A DNA stretch of 64,000 nucleotides from Xiphias gladius (Eukaryota > Chordata > Actinopteri > Istiophoriformes > Xiphiidae): NCBI RefSeq assembly GCF_016859285.1, contig NC_053411.1, forward strand, positions 2,109,501 through 2,173,500, written 5' to 3'. The notes under the pieces were generated by a model, which was given only the letters and a program-made list of their open reading frames with translations, was not told where the DNA came from and did not search any database. The translations under genes were made by a program, and so were the position numbers. Positions 28,270 to 39,160 of this stretch are shown piece after piece; positions within the stretch are counted from its first letter, which is position 1, and the number at the start of each line of letters is the position of its first letter.

Positions 28270-28870
28270 AAAAGCACAATAAAAGCCATAAACACATCAG
28301 AAATTCTTCTCTGTGACCAACTAGAAGCCAGTGCAAGGTCTGCGGAACTGGTGACACCAGTTTGACTCTCTTTGTCTTTTTCAGGATCTTGCAACATCTT
28401 TCTGAGCAAGCTGCAGTTTTTTCAGGATTTTTTTTCTTTTCTTCTTTTTGTAAACCAGGAAACAGGCCATTATAGTTATCTACAGTTAACGTGGCTTCTG
28501 AAATTTAGGTCAGAGTCTACGACTACTCCCAGATTCCTGACATGATTTGACCTTTTTAGTGATAGAGATGTAAGATGGGCACTAATCTTTTGCCTATGTT
28601 GTGGAGAAAATAATTACTTCTGTTATGCTCCTATTTAGTTGGAGAAACTTGTGGGACATCCAGTCATGTGAAAGTTGAGTATGATCTGCATAATTATGAT
28701 CCAAAATATATTCATGGTGTATAATAGGCCTAGCAGAATCATGTGGTGATGAACTAAAACAGGACCAAGAAATGAACCCTGTGGAATACCATATGAAGTT
28801 TTGTAATCTTTAGACCTCAACTCTCCAATAGACACAAAAAATGTCCTGTTTTGGAAATATGATTTAAGAC
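28270..28870 (-). mobile_element. L2-type LINE fragment, degenerate
   Basis: Minus-strand translation shows 'FFVSIGELRSKDYKTSYGIP' and 'PQGSFLGPVL', the GxPQGSxLGP motif of non-LTR reverse transcriptases. Slightly downstream, a mutated catalytic box reads YADHTQL instead of YADDTQL (about 28692 down). The LINE 3' half seems to continue to about 28270. Frames are broken. Confidence 0.7.
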
Positions 28871-29433
28871 TGGTTCCCTCGGTAAGTCTAAACGACCAGA
28901 AATAATCAAGACAAAGACTTTTTCCATCAGAGTTCTATTTCTAGTTTAATTCAGTTTCCGAATTTCAATGGGCATTTTATTTCTGCAGTGGGAACAACAG
29001 TTTTGCTTCCTGGTTCACCGAAATCTGTGCTTAAAATCCATAAATAAACTTTCAACGAATTATCAATATTCTGTGGAAAGTTTGGTGATCTGTGACCTCC
29101 AAGGAGACTGAGTGAGTGACTTAAAGAAAGAAAAGGAGGAACTCCATTGACAGATGGAGGGATGGTGAAGGGCACATGGAGAAAAGGACTTCAAAACTTT
29201 CAGAAACAGACTGTTAGCAGCTCAGTGACAGAGGCAGCAGATACTGAGAGATGATTGACAGTGACTGAGGGAGAGAGGGAGAGGAGAATGAGCGAGCGAG
29301 GTAGAGGTCAGGGGAGAGAGTGACTGAGTGACTGCTGAAAGGGGAGTATGCCTGAGAATGAATGGTATGTGATTTAGATGTGACCAGCCCACCACCAGCT
29401 GCGCATGTTGTCTCAGACACACAAGCAAATACA

Positions 29434-29518
<85 letters not shown>

Positions 29519-32250
29519 ATTGTCTTATCAAGTCCTGACACACACCCTTGGAGTGGAGCCTGTTACCCATTAACACTGCAGTAAAACAGGATGAAAAGCA
29601 GACTGAAATCTCTCTGGTTTCAGTTGCTGCCTGATACCGGGATTATCTATAACCTTAGCTTATGATCATCATAAGGCAACTCACCACTTTTACAAACCTC
29701 TAATGTGGACTAAAATCAATAATACACTTATTTTTCATCTCCATATAATTTTTTTGAGGAAACTGAATTTAACAAACAAAATTCCGCTAAACATAGTGAA
29801 ATGTAAAAATCCCCCCCTCACCACCTGACCACACAAGACCTCTCCCTGTTAAGAGTGGTAAAGTAGCTGGTGCAATGGGCGTGAAAGTTTGTAGACAATA
29901 GCTCAAAACAAAAAATAGGGTTTTAGCTCTGGGAAAAACCAGTGAGTGGAGCTACATACTTCATATGAAAGTAGTGTCTGTAGTACAGCTACATATGACA
30001 GATCCTGAAGCCACTGGGAGAGGGTTAAGATGTGGGTGGATGCAAGGTTAAGATGTCAGACTGCTTGGAAGTGAATGGGCCACAGTCCTCAGAGACTCCA
30101 GCTATTGGAATGAAGGGACAGTTCTTCATTTTAACCCTGATCACCTTTGATATGATCTCAAAACAGTCATATCAAACATGTGCCACAGTGGACAGTAATA
30201 GAATATCATGGCTCAAATTTCATGGGAAAGCATGACATCTGTCCCACCTATCATAAACAATACGTCTCCATAAATTCCAGACAGCCAAACTTTAGAAAAA
30301 CCTTAATCTGTAGAGTCCAAGTTAGGCAGCATTTCATCACTTCTCTGTAAAGTTTGCTCGCATTTCATGCAACCAGCACTAGTTTCAGGAATGGAATTGA
30401 ATAATTATCTGCTTAAAATATTGATAGTAAATCTTTGAGATGAATAACTTCTTGGGTTTTCATTTAGAAAGATTGTCCTAAGGGCAGTGAAGTGGCAAAA
30501 AAACAACAACTTTATTTTCTGTGTCTGACTGGTCTGTGGTCTCCAAATTAAATTCCCAGAACACACTAAAATGGTGGATTAGGTTTTTGATAGGTTTGAT
30601 ATTTGATTGGTATTATACAGTAATATAATTGCCTGTGCCCGGGCAGCCCGTGTGGCCTGTTTCATACTGCATACTAAGCACTTAAATGTAAACAAGTAAT
30701 GAGTTTGGGTAAAATCAAAGCAATCGTTTGTATTTTCATAGATGACTTTTCACATTTTCAAAAGTTATCTGTTTAAAAAGTTTACATTACATGAATACAG
30801 CCACTTCTTTGCTTGCTGCTCATGCTAAGTGTCACATACCATAGTTCTCAAATAGAAATCTTACATTCAAAACAGATAAAATATAGCTCAAATAATGTCT
30901 GGGGTTGTGGCCTGGCTGTCCCCAGATATAGGACAGAAAATAAATGCCACTAATTATAATATTATGGCTCCCTTATTAAAATCAGCAAAATTGCATTTCC
31001 ATATCATCACTAAAAATAATAAAACGAAAATAATCCTGTTATAGTGGAAGTGTTTTAATTTGAAATTGAGGGAGGAAATGTTGAGTTTGCATTAAAAAAG
31101 TAGTCCAGGGATTTCGTATTGCCCCTCCATAAGGCCGGGGGTCTTGCAAAATCAAAAAGAGAGATATTAAGCAAACTAAGCAGCTGTCTGAGGCATTACA
31201 GTCTCCAAGGAGTAACCAAACAAATTCTGCCTCGGGGCCCAAAAGAGCTTAGTCCAGGCCTGTAACTCTGGAAATAAGAAAGACTCCTCAAGACTGTTTA
31301 GCTTTACATCATGAGGTTAAGATTTCTATTATCCATCTGCACGTAAAACTTGACATAACATTTATCACTATATCTTTCAATTACAGTATAGTGGAGTAGA
31401 GTTGATGGCTCTTGTTGTTTAGAACAAAAAAAAAACTGCATGTAGAATTATGAACGTGCATCGCCCTCATGTGGCCATAGTAGGAACTACAACTATAGAA
31501 TAAACAAAGAGAAACAACACGGTTAACATCAAAAGTGTTGATCTAGTAGGAAATACTTATCCTGCTTAGCCACTGTGTGGCGTTCAGCCAAAAGAATGGA
31601 GAGATACATCATGACTCTAAGAATGTTTTTTAGAAAATCGTCCAATCACTTAAACGTATGAGGACGAGAAAAAAAAATAAAAGGTTGATCTAAAATGTAT
31701 TAAAAACTACTCGCATCCTGCCAGTCTTCCATTTAATTTCCCCCTTAGCGAGGAAGTCCAACTTCTTAGTACTATATACTACTTTCAATCAATCATTTTT
31801 TTAAGGTATTTAATCTTTTAGACTTCATATTTTAGTCAGAATTACACTCTATCTTGCCCTTTTACCTTTTGAATTTGTTTTTTTAAGGATTTGTTCCACG
31901 TTTACTCCCTCTGTTTGTTGAATATTTCATATAACTGGGACGTACACATGGTTCATGTGTTGTTTTTCTCATCAGCTCGGCAGAAAAAATGACAAATGAA
32001 ATAGTGTTTTCCCTGCAAGAAATGAAATTCCGTTGGGAAAATACTTCATGACAGGAAAGAAAAAGAAATACCGGGGGAATTCACAGTATGTTGAATTTTT
32101 CTACGACAGTCTAATTACATGTGACTACAGCTAAATACTGAACAGCAAGTAATGTGAAATTGTTTAGTGTTTTGTGGCATTTTTTTTAAATAATAAATAT
32201 AATATGATAATTGGAAAGTGGCTTCCTCCAGGAAAGGATGCTTGACGAGA
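28871..32250. other. Intergenic, no gene seen; (CA)n microsatellite
   Basis: No exon was recognised. An uninterrupted (CA)n of about 40 units lies at 29437-29516, and the ORFs across it are repeat artefacts. Confidence 0.55.
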
Positions 32251-32255
32251 TAAGG

Positions 32256-32321
<66 letters not shown>
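32256..32321. repeat. (ATCT)n followed by (AT)n simple repeat
   Basis: Eight to nine TATC units run directly into about 16 TA units. Lies about 660 bp upstream of the h2az1 start codon. Confidence 0.97.
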
Positions 32322-32322
<1 letters not shown>

Positions 32323-32531
32323 CTGGAACAATAAAAATACAATATCTTTGTGTACTTAAAGTACATAGAATTAAAACAGCAAAACAAAAAACAAAAACCG
32401 CTCAAACAGAGAGGTACAAATATACCGTACAAATCTATTTTATTCAAAAAGGGTACAAATAAAAATGCAACAAACTAGAGATATAAATGCTTTGTTAAAG
32501 TCAGGTAGGTGTAGGGTATTCTAATGGAGCA

Positions 32532-32536
32532 CTATG

Positions 32537-32573
<37 letters not shown>

Positions 32574-32588
32574 TATATATGTATATTC
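32532..32588. repeat. (AT)n repeat ending in a palindrome
   Basis: An AT run to 32570, then gaatatatatgtatattc, which is close to self-complementary. Lies about 400 bp upstream of the h2az1 start codon. Confidence 0.9.
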
Positions 32589-32796
32589 ATAGTGAGTCAT
32601 GTAATCAAATGTTATTATATTTTGTTTTGTTTCTAAATTAAACACCTGTGAAATAAAACTGTTTTCAGAACTAATACGAACTTGTTCTTTTTATTAGGCT
32701 ATGGAAAAAAAGACAATAGTAATAGACTAGCTAAATGCCACAACTACATTACCCATCTTTACCAGTTTTCCCGCATAGTGAGGTCTTTTCTCGTTC

Positions 32797-32905
32797 ATTG
32801 GCTGAAGGAAACACATAGTAAAACATGATTGGCTAGAGCACTCCCTTCAATTACCCGGATAAAGATTAGTTATATATAATGGACAATTGTAGGCGGGTGT
32901 TGTAG
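32797..32905 (+). promoter_or_regulatory. h2az1: h2az1 core promoter
   Basis: Two inverted CCAAT boxes (ATTGG at 32797-32801 and 32828-32832) stand 40-75 bp upstream of a TATA-like element (tatatataat, 32871-32880). The expected transcription start is about 32900-32910, giving a 5' UTR of about 75 nt. CCAAT plus TATA is the usual layout of H2A.Z promoters. The start-site position is inferred from the spacing. Confidence 0.7.
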
Positions 32906-32978
32906 TTCAAACTAACAGTCAGTACCAGGCTATTCCATTTTGTGCTGCAGAGGCAGAAATTATTTGTGCATTTTAAAT

Positions 32979-32981
32979 ATG
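32979..32981 (+). CDS. h2az1: h2az1 coding exon 1 (ATG only)
   Basis: The exon's only coding bases are the start codon, directly followed by the donor GTACGT. This matches the vertebrate H2A.Z gene structure, in which intron 1 follows Met1. Confidence 0.93.
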
Positions 32982-34294
32982 GTACGTATTTCATGTCGTC
33001 CTAGCAACATATCAGAATAGTATGTAGATAGTAGTGGTTTGGTGGCAATAAATGGTAAGTAGCCGCCAGTAGGTTTCACTACTAATAGCAAGTGAAACAG
33101 CCGCTAACGTTAGCTGTTGTACTAGCTTAGCGTGCGAGCTAACTTATGGTTATTGGCTGTGTTGAGCAAGCGATAGAATGGTTACAGAATGATAAAAGGC
33201 GCCGTTAAAATAGTCCATGTTGTAATATAAGATTTGCCGTCTGTCTCATGAATAGTGTTGTTTTCCAGGCTGGCGGTAAAGCGGGTAAAGACTCGGGGAA
33301 GACCAAGACGAAGGCTATTTCGCGCTCGCAGAGAGCAGGGCTGCAGGTTTGTCAACGGACATTCATTCATTGCCTTGGCGGTGCTAACCAGGCTAACGGC
33401 CAGACGTCGCAGAGGTTACTCGGCTGGCCGCCGTCTCTCACCAACAGGCCAGTTAACCCTTTGTTTCGCTAAACTGAAGCCCACTTTCTTTCTTGTCGCC
33501 GCAGTTCCCAGTGGGTCGTATCCACAGACATCTCAAGTCGAGAACCACGAGCCACGGGAGAGTGGGAGCCACTGCAGCGGTGTACAGCGCGGCTATTCTT
33601 GAATACCTCACTGCCGAGGTGACGTTAACCGCAGTTATCTTCCACCTTTTATCGCTAGAAATCATCTGAACTGGCTCCTATTTTGGGCCTATGCGAATAT
33701 CTAAACTCTGGCTTTCTTTCAGGTTTTGGAGTTGGCCGGAAATGCATCAAAGGATCTTAAGGTGAAGCGCATAACCCCACGCCACTTGCAGCTAGCCATT
33801 AGAGGAGATGAAGAGCTGGATTCACTCATCAAGGCCACTATTGCTGGTGGAGGTAAGGAAACACATTTGCATCGTGGCTTTGATCTTTATAATTACAAAA
33901 TAACCTATATATATCCCCTGTCTTTCATTGATTTACTTTTTAAAGGCATTTATTTTATGTTGGTACTTACAGAAGATTCAAAATATTGGATTAGAGCTGC
34001 ACACACAGACAACATATACTAATTTCCCAGTAATAACGTGTTTTTATGATTGATCAGTTGTCACAATATCAGATGTCAATTGCCTTGGTTTTTGAAAATA
34101 TGCAGTAGCTTTGGTTTCTAATTTTTTTTTTTAAGTGTTTATTTAATTATTTGTTTTTCTCTCTAAAAGTGTATTAACGTAATTGCTTGACCGCGACATT
34201 GTTAATGGCTCATCCATTGTCCTGCTCCCCAGGTGTGATCCCTCACATCCACAAGTCTCTGATTGGAAAGAAGGGCCAGCAGAAGACCGTATAA
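32979..34294 (+). CDS. h2az1: Histone H2A.Z (H2A.Z.1 type), five exons, complete
   Basis: Replication-independent H2A variant placed in promoter-proximal nucleosomes by SRCAP/p400-type remodellers. Coding segments 32979-32981, 33269-33346, 33505-33618, 33723-33852 and 34233-34294 join to 128 codons, the normal length. All introns are GT-AG. The histone fold (about residues 24-100) and the H2A.Z extended acidic patch and C-terminal docking region ('[19 protein letters not shown]' and following) are intact. Counting without Met, T14, S38 and V127 match the human H2A.Z.1 paralogue rather than H2A.Z.2. Tail lysines 4, 7, 11, 13 and 15 are kept. Compared with my memory of human H2A.Z.1 there are two tail changes (A12 to T, V17 to I). 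A poly(A) signal and spliced structure, not a histone stem-loop, fit a variant histone gene. The paralogue name is tentative because fish have several H2A.Z genes. Confidence 0.96.
33269..33346 (+). CDS. h2az1: h2az1 coding exon 2 (N-terminal tail)
   Basis: 78 nt, phase 0 at both ends, acceptor TTTTCCAG, donor GTTTGT. Encodes [20 protein letters not shown] followed by QRAGLQ: the acetylatable tail and start of the alpha-N region. Confidence 0.96.
33505..33618 (+). CDS. h2az1: h2az1 coding exon 3 (first part of histone fold)
   Basis: 114 nt, phase 0, acceptor GCCGCAG, donor GTGACG. Encodes [20 protein letters not shown] followed by [18 protein letters not shown]. Contains the S38 diagnostic residue. 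Confidence 0.97.
33723..33852 (+). CDS. h2az1: h2az1 coding exon 4 (second part of histone fold)
   Basis: 130 nt, ends in phase 1 before GTAAGG. Encodes [20 protein letters not shown] and the [20 protein letters not shown] region with the acidic patch. Confidence 0.97.
34233..34294 (+). CDS. h2az1: h2az1 coding exon 5 (C-terminal tail)
   Basis: Acceptor CTCCCCAG. The first two bases complete a glycine codon, then [19 protein letters not shown] and TAA. The final valine is the H2A.Z.1-type end. Confidence 0.97.
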
Positions 34295-34920
34295 CCTGAA
34301 GTGCTCTGAAAGTCGTGCCATCTCAGGACGAAGTCTGCATCAAGTGGTTAAATGTCTTAGATTAGAACACCTTTTTAGTTATTTGTATGGTCGAGCTTGC
34401 ATTTACTCACCTGGGGTATTTTTTAAAAGTGGCTTCAGAGAAGCTCATTTTTTGTGTTTTGGCTTTTTTTTTTTTTTTTTTTTTTTTCCTGGTGCTGCAG
34501 TTTTTGTGTCGAAACTTCCTTTTGTGGCATTCCCATGTTTAAAGTGGTGTTTTAATAAAGCTCTTATTGGGCATTTGCAGTTTGCTCTTCAGTTCTTCCT
34601 TGTTTATCATGTTATCACTTTCTACTCTGTAGGTCTTCAGTTGCCTATCCTAGCGGGGCTGGTGAACATTTATTTGGCTTTAGTGTTAATCTTTCCAGTT
34701 TCCAAGAATCCATCTTGGTCAACCACCAGTACCTTAGCTTACACCTGGAAAGCGTCATGGCTTACATAGAACCATCTTAAGCGTGCAAACCATCAGTTTC
34801 AGTCTTGTAGTTGCATGACTTGCAAAGCATGTTGAACAGCAGCATACAACTGGACTGACATGACGTAGGAAAACCTTGTTATTTTTGGATTCTGAATAAA
34901 GACTGGACTGGCGCAGTCAG
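34295..34920 (+). other. h2az1: h2az1 3' UTR with two poly(A) signals
   Basis: Two AATAAA hexamers (34554-34559 and 34895-34900) predict alternative 3' UTRs of about 280 and 620 nt. A run of 24 T lies at 34464-34487. The 168-codon ORF across this stretch is not conserved-looking and is rejected as coding. Confidence 0.8.
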
Positions 34921-37254
34921 AACATTTTACATATTGTGGTGTATGGTTGGCTTCTTTGCTCTACTGCATGAAGGCAGTTTGGCTGGATTTCTGTTAAAGC
35001 CCCAGCATGAACCGGGTGGGTAGAAAGGTAGGTAAAGTTTTAAATTCAGCAGAGCCAGTTTGACTTCAATTTCTGTCATTGAGCTATTTAAACATATGTT
35101 TACAAAAATGTAATTCTGTAAGTATTAATGCCAATAATTTTTTTTTTTTTTTTTTAAAGGCACAAAAGATTGGTTAGTAAAAGACTTTCTAAACTTTATA
35201 GTAAAGAGGTTGTCCAGTATTCTATAGGAAATTTTGCAGGATAATTGTAAAAAATGAATATTTGGGAAATGTTTTTATAAGCAAGTTCCATTTGACAGCA
35301 CCTCAAAAATTTTAACATTTTAAACAAATTACAACAATCACGAGCATCCATGAATCTGGACAGGAAAGGCCTCTGAGTAAAATCTTCAGATCAACTTCCT
35401 CTCTGGACCTTAACATTAGACCGCCACTAGATGAAGCTGTAACACCACCACAAGCCTCCTGCTGTATGAAGTGCCATGACCTCAGTTATTCGGATATATA
35501 AACCAACACAACCAGAGGTGAGGGCCTGTATTATCAAGCATCACACTCATCCTTGGGAAGCTCTCCCCTGAGAGTGAATGGCTCCATTAGTTATGACACA
35601 AAAGCTGTGAGAGATCATGATGTAGTCACACTGTGGATTCAAAAAAATGAAAATATTGACAGAGACGATCTCCGACTTATCGACCTGGATGACTGAGTGG
35701 GGTTTTATGGCAAACTGGAAGCTGCATTTAAATAGACACTGAAACATCTTTTAGGTTAATTTAAAGCTGCATTAACCAACTTTGCGCTGTAGCAACTCTT
35801 AGCAAAAGAAAGAGATGACTGCTCTTAAACTTAAAGGACTTGATTATTGGTATTGTCAGTGAAGAGGGATAAGATGTTCCCTTGTTGTAGCCCCTACTTT
35901 CTTTTCATGTTTTTTCTGGGCGGGGAAGGTCTTTATTGGACATATATTACACCACATATAACATTAATACATAACCAGTGCTTACCCATCATTCCATTTG
36001 TTAGGACATTATGTCTACATTAAGCCATTTGTGTATACAAACACATACACACACACAAAACTAAGACAAAAAAGAAAGGGAAAAACTAAAACAATCAAGT
36101 CTCCAAAAATCAAAATTCGTGCAGAGGGGCTACATTTTGTACAACTTTTGGGATTTTAAAATATTCCCCCCTTGAAGTCCATTAAGTACCTGTTCTGGAG
36201 CTTTCGGTCATATCACATGATCAAGAATTAACTTTCAAGCTTCATTTTCAAGGCAACACGGATGAGACATTCATAAGAAAAAAAAAATTAAAACTTGAAC
36301 ATTAAATAATAATAATAATAATAAATTTCCATGGAAGTAGAGCATATTCCATCTGCTGAAGAAGCCCATTAATCTCCAGAGCTCCTTGACCTGTTCTGTC
36401 AAATGCTGCTTCCAAGGTCAAGTACGACCCTTAAAACTCAGTCTTGGCATTTCCCTTTGATATTACGATAAACCTTATCAAACGTCAATTTAAGAGCTCA
36501 AGTCACCACTGTAAAAGAGTTAATAATATAAAATATTTGATTTTATCATCACTAAATCTGGAACAAATACTGTAGGATTGTGAATTTATCAAGAAAAAAG
36601 GAGAAGAAATCACAAATTCCTTGTTAATTAAGGAGTGATTTTTTCTTTTCTTTTCACCTTTTGTATAAGTGAAATCACATGTGACATTTAAAAATAATTA
36701 AGAAAACTTTTCAGTGTGACACAGACTTGGCTTGCACTCAGCACCGGAACTGGTCTTTCTGGCTTGTCCAAACTAATCAAACATGCAGGAGAGACTGAGG
36801 TCTTTAACTGGACAAATGAGTCCAAACACTACCTGGGTGCACTCCTCATTTTGCCTCATTTATGAGGAAATAATGAGAAGAATAATTAGTAAACTGATTA
36901 TCCCAGCATGCACTGGCTCTAACAATGCTCAATATTGAATATACTTTTCAAAGGAAATACACTTTAATCTGTTCACAAGAAGAAATGTAAAAGTGATGTT
37001 TTTAGTTGGAGTTACATGGTGGAACTATTTCTTGATGAACAACAGTTTATCCATCCACTCAGTAGTTCTGTGCAGCGTCTCCATGTATACCATGGGCTCC
37101 CAGATATGGTCAGTGAGCACAGTGGCTTTGGTCTCTCAGTGATGCTCTATCTGGCTGTCTTTCTTCAAGAAAAAGTCCCAGCATGTCATTTCCTGCTAAA
37201 TCCACATTTTGGTATTTCTAGCCATTCAAGCAGCTAGTGGTCAGTTGATCGGTT
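34921..37254. other. Intergenic, no gene seen
   Basis: No exon was recognised. Fish-repeat words appear near 35760 ('aaagctgcattaaccaac') but no full element could be bounded. An (AAT)n tract of a few units lies near 36307-36324. Confidence 0.5.
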
Positions 37255-37560
37255 TGTCCACCACTTGAGTTTAGAGTGAAATATTTCAATAACTATTGGT
37301 TGGATTGCCGTAATTTTTTGTAGCGCCACCATTAGGTTAACATTTTGATTTGCTCAATACTTTGGTTTATGACCAAATACCTGCAGAACTAGAGACATTC
37401 CCATCAGTCTCAGCTGTACTTTGTGTTTAGTGCTAATTATCATTATTAGTATGCTAATAAGCTAAGCTAAGATGAACATGGTAAACTAACATGCTGACAT
37501 TAGCACTTAGGTACAGCCTCACAGAAACGCTAGCATGGCTGTGGAGACTTGGTTTTATCT
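37255..37560 (+). repeat. Fish repeat family B copy
   Basis: Contains 'gtgaaatatttcaataacta', 'ttggttggattgccgtaatt', 'agcgccaccattaggtt', 'aatactttggtttatgacca', 'tacctgcagaactag' and 'gctagcatggctgtgg'. The same word order occurs at 39000-39160 and, reversed, at 10815-11370. Confidence 0.75.
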
Positions 37561-37770
37561 AATCAGTGAGCTTAGGAGGTGTTGGTAGGTGTATTTTTGA
37601 GCTTTGGACAGAGCCAGGCTAGCTGTTTCCCCCTGATTCTAGTCTTTATGCTAAGCTAGGCTAACTACATCCTGACTCCAGCTCTGTACTTCTAAAAAAA
37701 GTATTATTTTGGGCAGTTTGCTTTTATTCAAATAGGAAATAAGGGAATACAGGTATTAATCAAAATGTTG
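37525..37770 (-). repeat. Fish repeat family D copy, reverse orientation
   Basis: Reverse complement of the 25396-25660 copy: 'aatcagtgagcttaggaggt', 'gagctttggacagagccag', 'gctagctgtttccccctg', 'tatgctaagctaggctaac'. It abuts the family B copy. Confidence 0.75.
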
Positions 37771-38999
37771 AAGTTTTCCTTTAAAGATCTCAATATTCCT
37801 CCCAGATCCCTGCTGAGGATTTGAAATTCAACACAGTTGAGTTTCTAAGGGGAAAAAAAGGATCAAATTCCTAAGATCAACAGGAAGCTTGGACGAAGTT
37901 TGGGGAAGTTGTTTTTTTTTTTCTTTTTTGCTTATTTTGGTTGCTTTTGGATTCATGCACATAGAGCTACAAATTTGCACCAGATTTTTTTCATCCTGAC
38001 TGATGTGGACTAAGTATCAAGCTGCTGCATCGGGACTAACACAGATCAAAAGCCTCTCCAAAAGTCAAAATGGGTGTAATGAACTTCAAAATGTGGTCGG
38101 CTGATCCATAATTAACCTTTAGAGTCTTTAACAAGCACATCTGTCTGCTCAGCTATTGATGATTTGTTTTGTAGGCCTGGTGAAAAGCGGAGTGCTAATG
38201 AGGCTTTCCCTCCAGCTTCAGCCAGGCAGGTTCCACTCAACCATTAAGTCAATTAAGAGTAGACTCAGGGGGGGCTCCTTTTCATTTGGTTTTAATTAAA
38301 GTGCAGGAAGTGAAGCAGCGGTGCTCACCTACCTACCTTCAGGCTGGACAGTATGTCCGGTGCTTTCTGGAAGCAATTAGCACATCTGGCCTTACTGGAT
38401 GGATTTAGTATTTATTGGGTTTTACAGAGCTCATAACAGCATGTCATCACAAGTTAGATGAAGAATTATTGTCTGTGAGGAAGACTCCTGCTCACTTCCC
38501 CTGTCTCTGAAATGACTTTTCTTTTGGCGGGCCTTAATTCCAAACCTACGTGTGTACTAATACTATAAAGTACATTCTGTACTAATGTTGGGTAGAAGAG
38601 GCAAAAGCAAGCCCTTCTACACAATAATAAGCAATTTTCATCCAGGCCATAGATAAATCTATAAATTACTTAGTGAAATGTTTAGCGTGTGAACAGTTAG
38701 AGCACCAACTTAATGTCTTGTCATTCAGTGCTTGTACACGCAGACATTATAAAACAGGCAGCAGAATTCTGTTTAATAAATAAAAAGGAGAAAAGCGTCT
38801 TGTTTTAAAAGATATTTTTCTTGTTGTAAGGACATATTTTTTAGCCGTACCTGCAGTGTGGCTCTATGGAGAACAGGGTGGGTCAGTCTGTCAGTCCATC
38901 TCTTTGGTCCTGACTAAAAGCTCTCTATTAAATAGATTACCATGACTTTAACTTAAAGTATTCTTATTAACTTTGATTATTCTTTTACCTTATCTCCAG
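37771..38999. other. Intergenic; possible conserved non-coding block
   Basis: No exon was recognised. The stretch 38150-38400 is non-repetitive, of mixed composition and carries homeodomain-like TTAATTAA/TTAAGTCAATTAAG words, unlike the repeat-filled flanks. A regulatory role is only a guess. Confidence 0.3.
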
Positions 39000-39160
39000 C
39001 GCCACTCTTAGGTTAGCACATGGTTCTGAGAAACAATAGCTGTAGGATGGATTGCCATAAAATCTGGTACAACATTTCATCTAGCACCATCATCAGGTCA
39101 GAATTTTATCTTGCCCAATACTTTGGTTTATCACCACATGCCTGCAGAACTGGTTGCACT
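39000..39160 (+). repeat. Fish repeat family B fragment
   Basis: 'gatggattgccataaaatct', 'ggtacaacatttcatctagc', 'accatcatcaggtcagaatt', 'aatactttggtttatcacca'. It aligns by eye with 37300-37400. Confidence 0.7.

Noticed and set aside
29214..29576. 120-codon minus-strand ORF
   Set aside because: Driven by the (CA)n tract at 29437-29516; flanking residues show no motif or splice sites.
33255..33602. 115-codon plus ORF across h2az1 introns
   Set aside because: A different frame over exons 2-3 and an intron; the H2A.Z reading with GT-AG introns explains the sequence completely.
34263..34769. 168-codon plus ORF overlapping the end of h2az1
   Set aside because: It starts inside the last h2az1 exon in a different frame, runs through the T24 tract (poly-Phe) and ends in the 3' UTR; no known motif.
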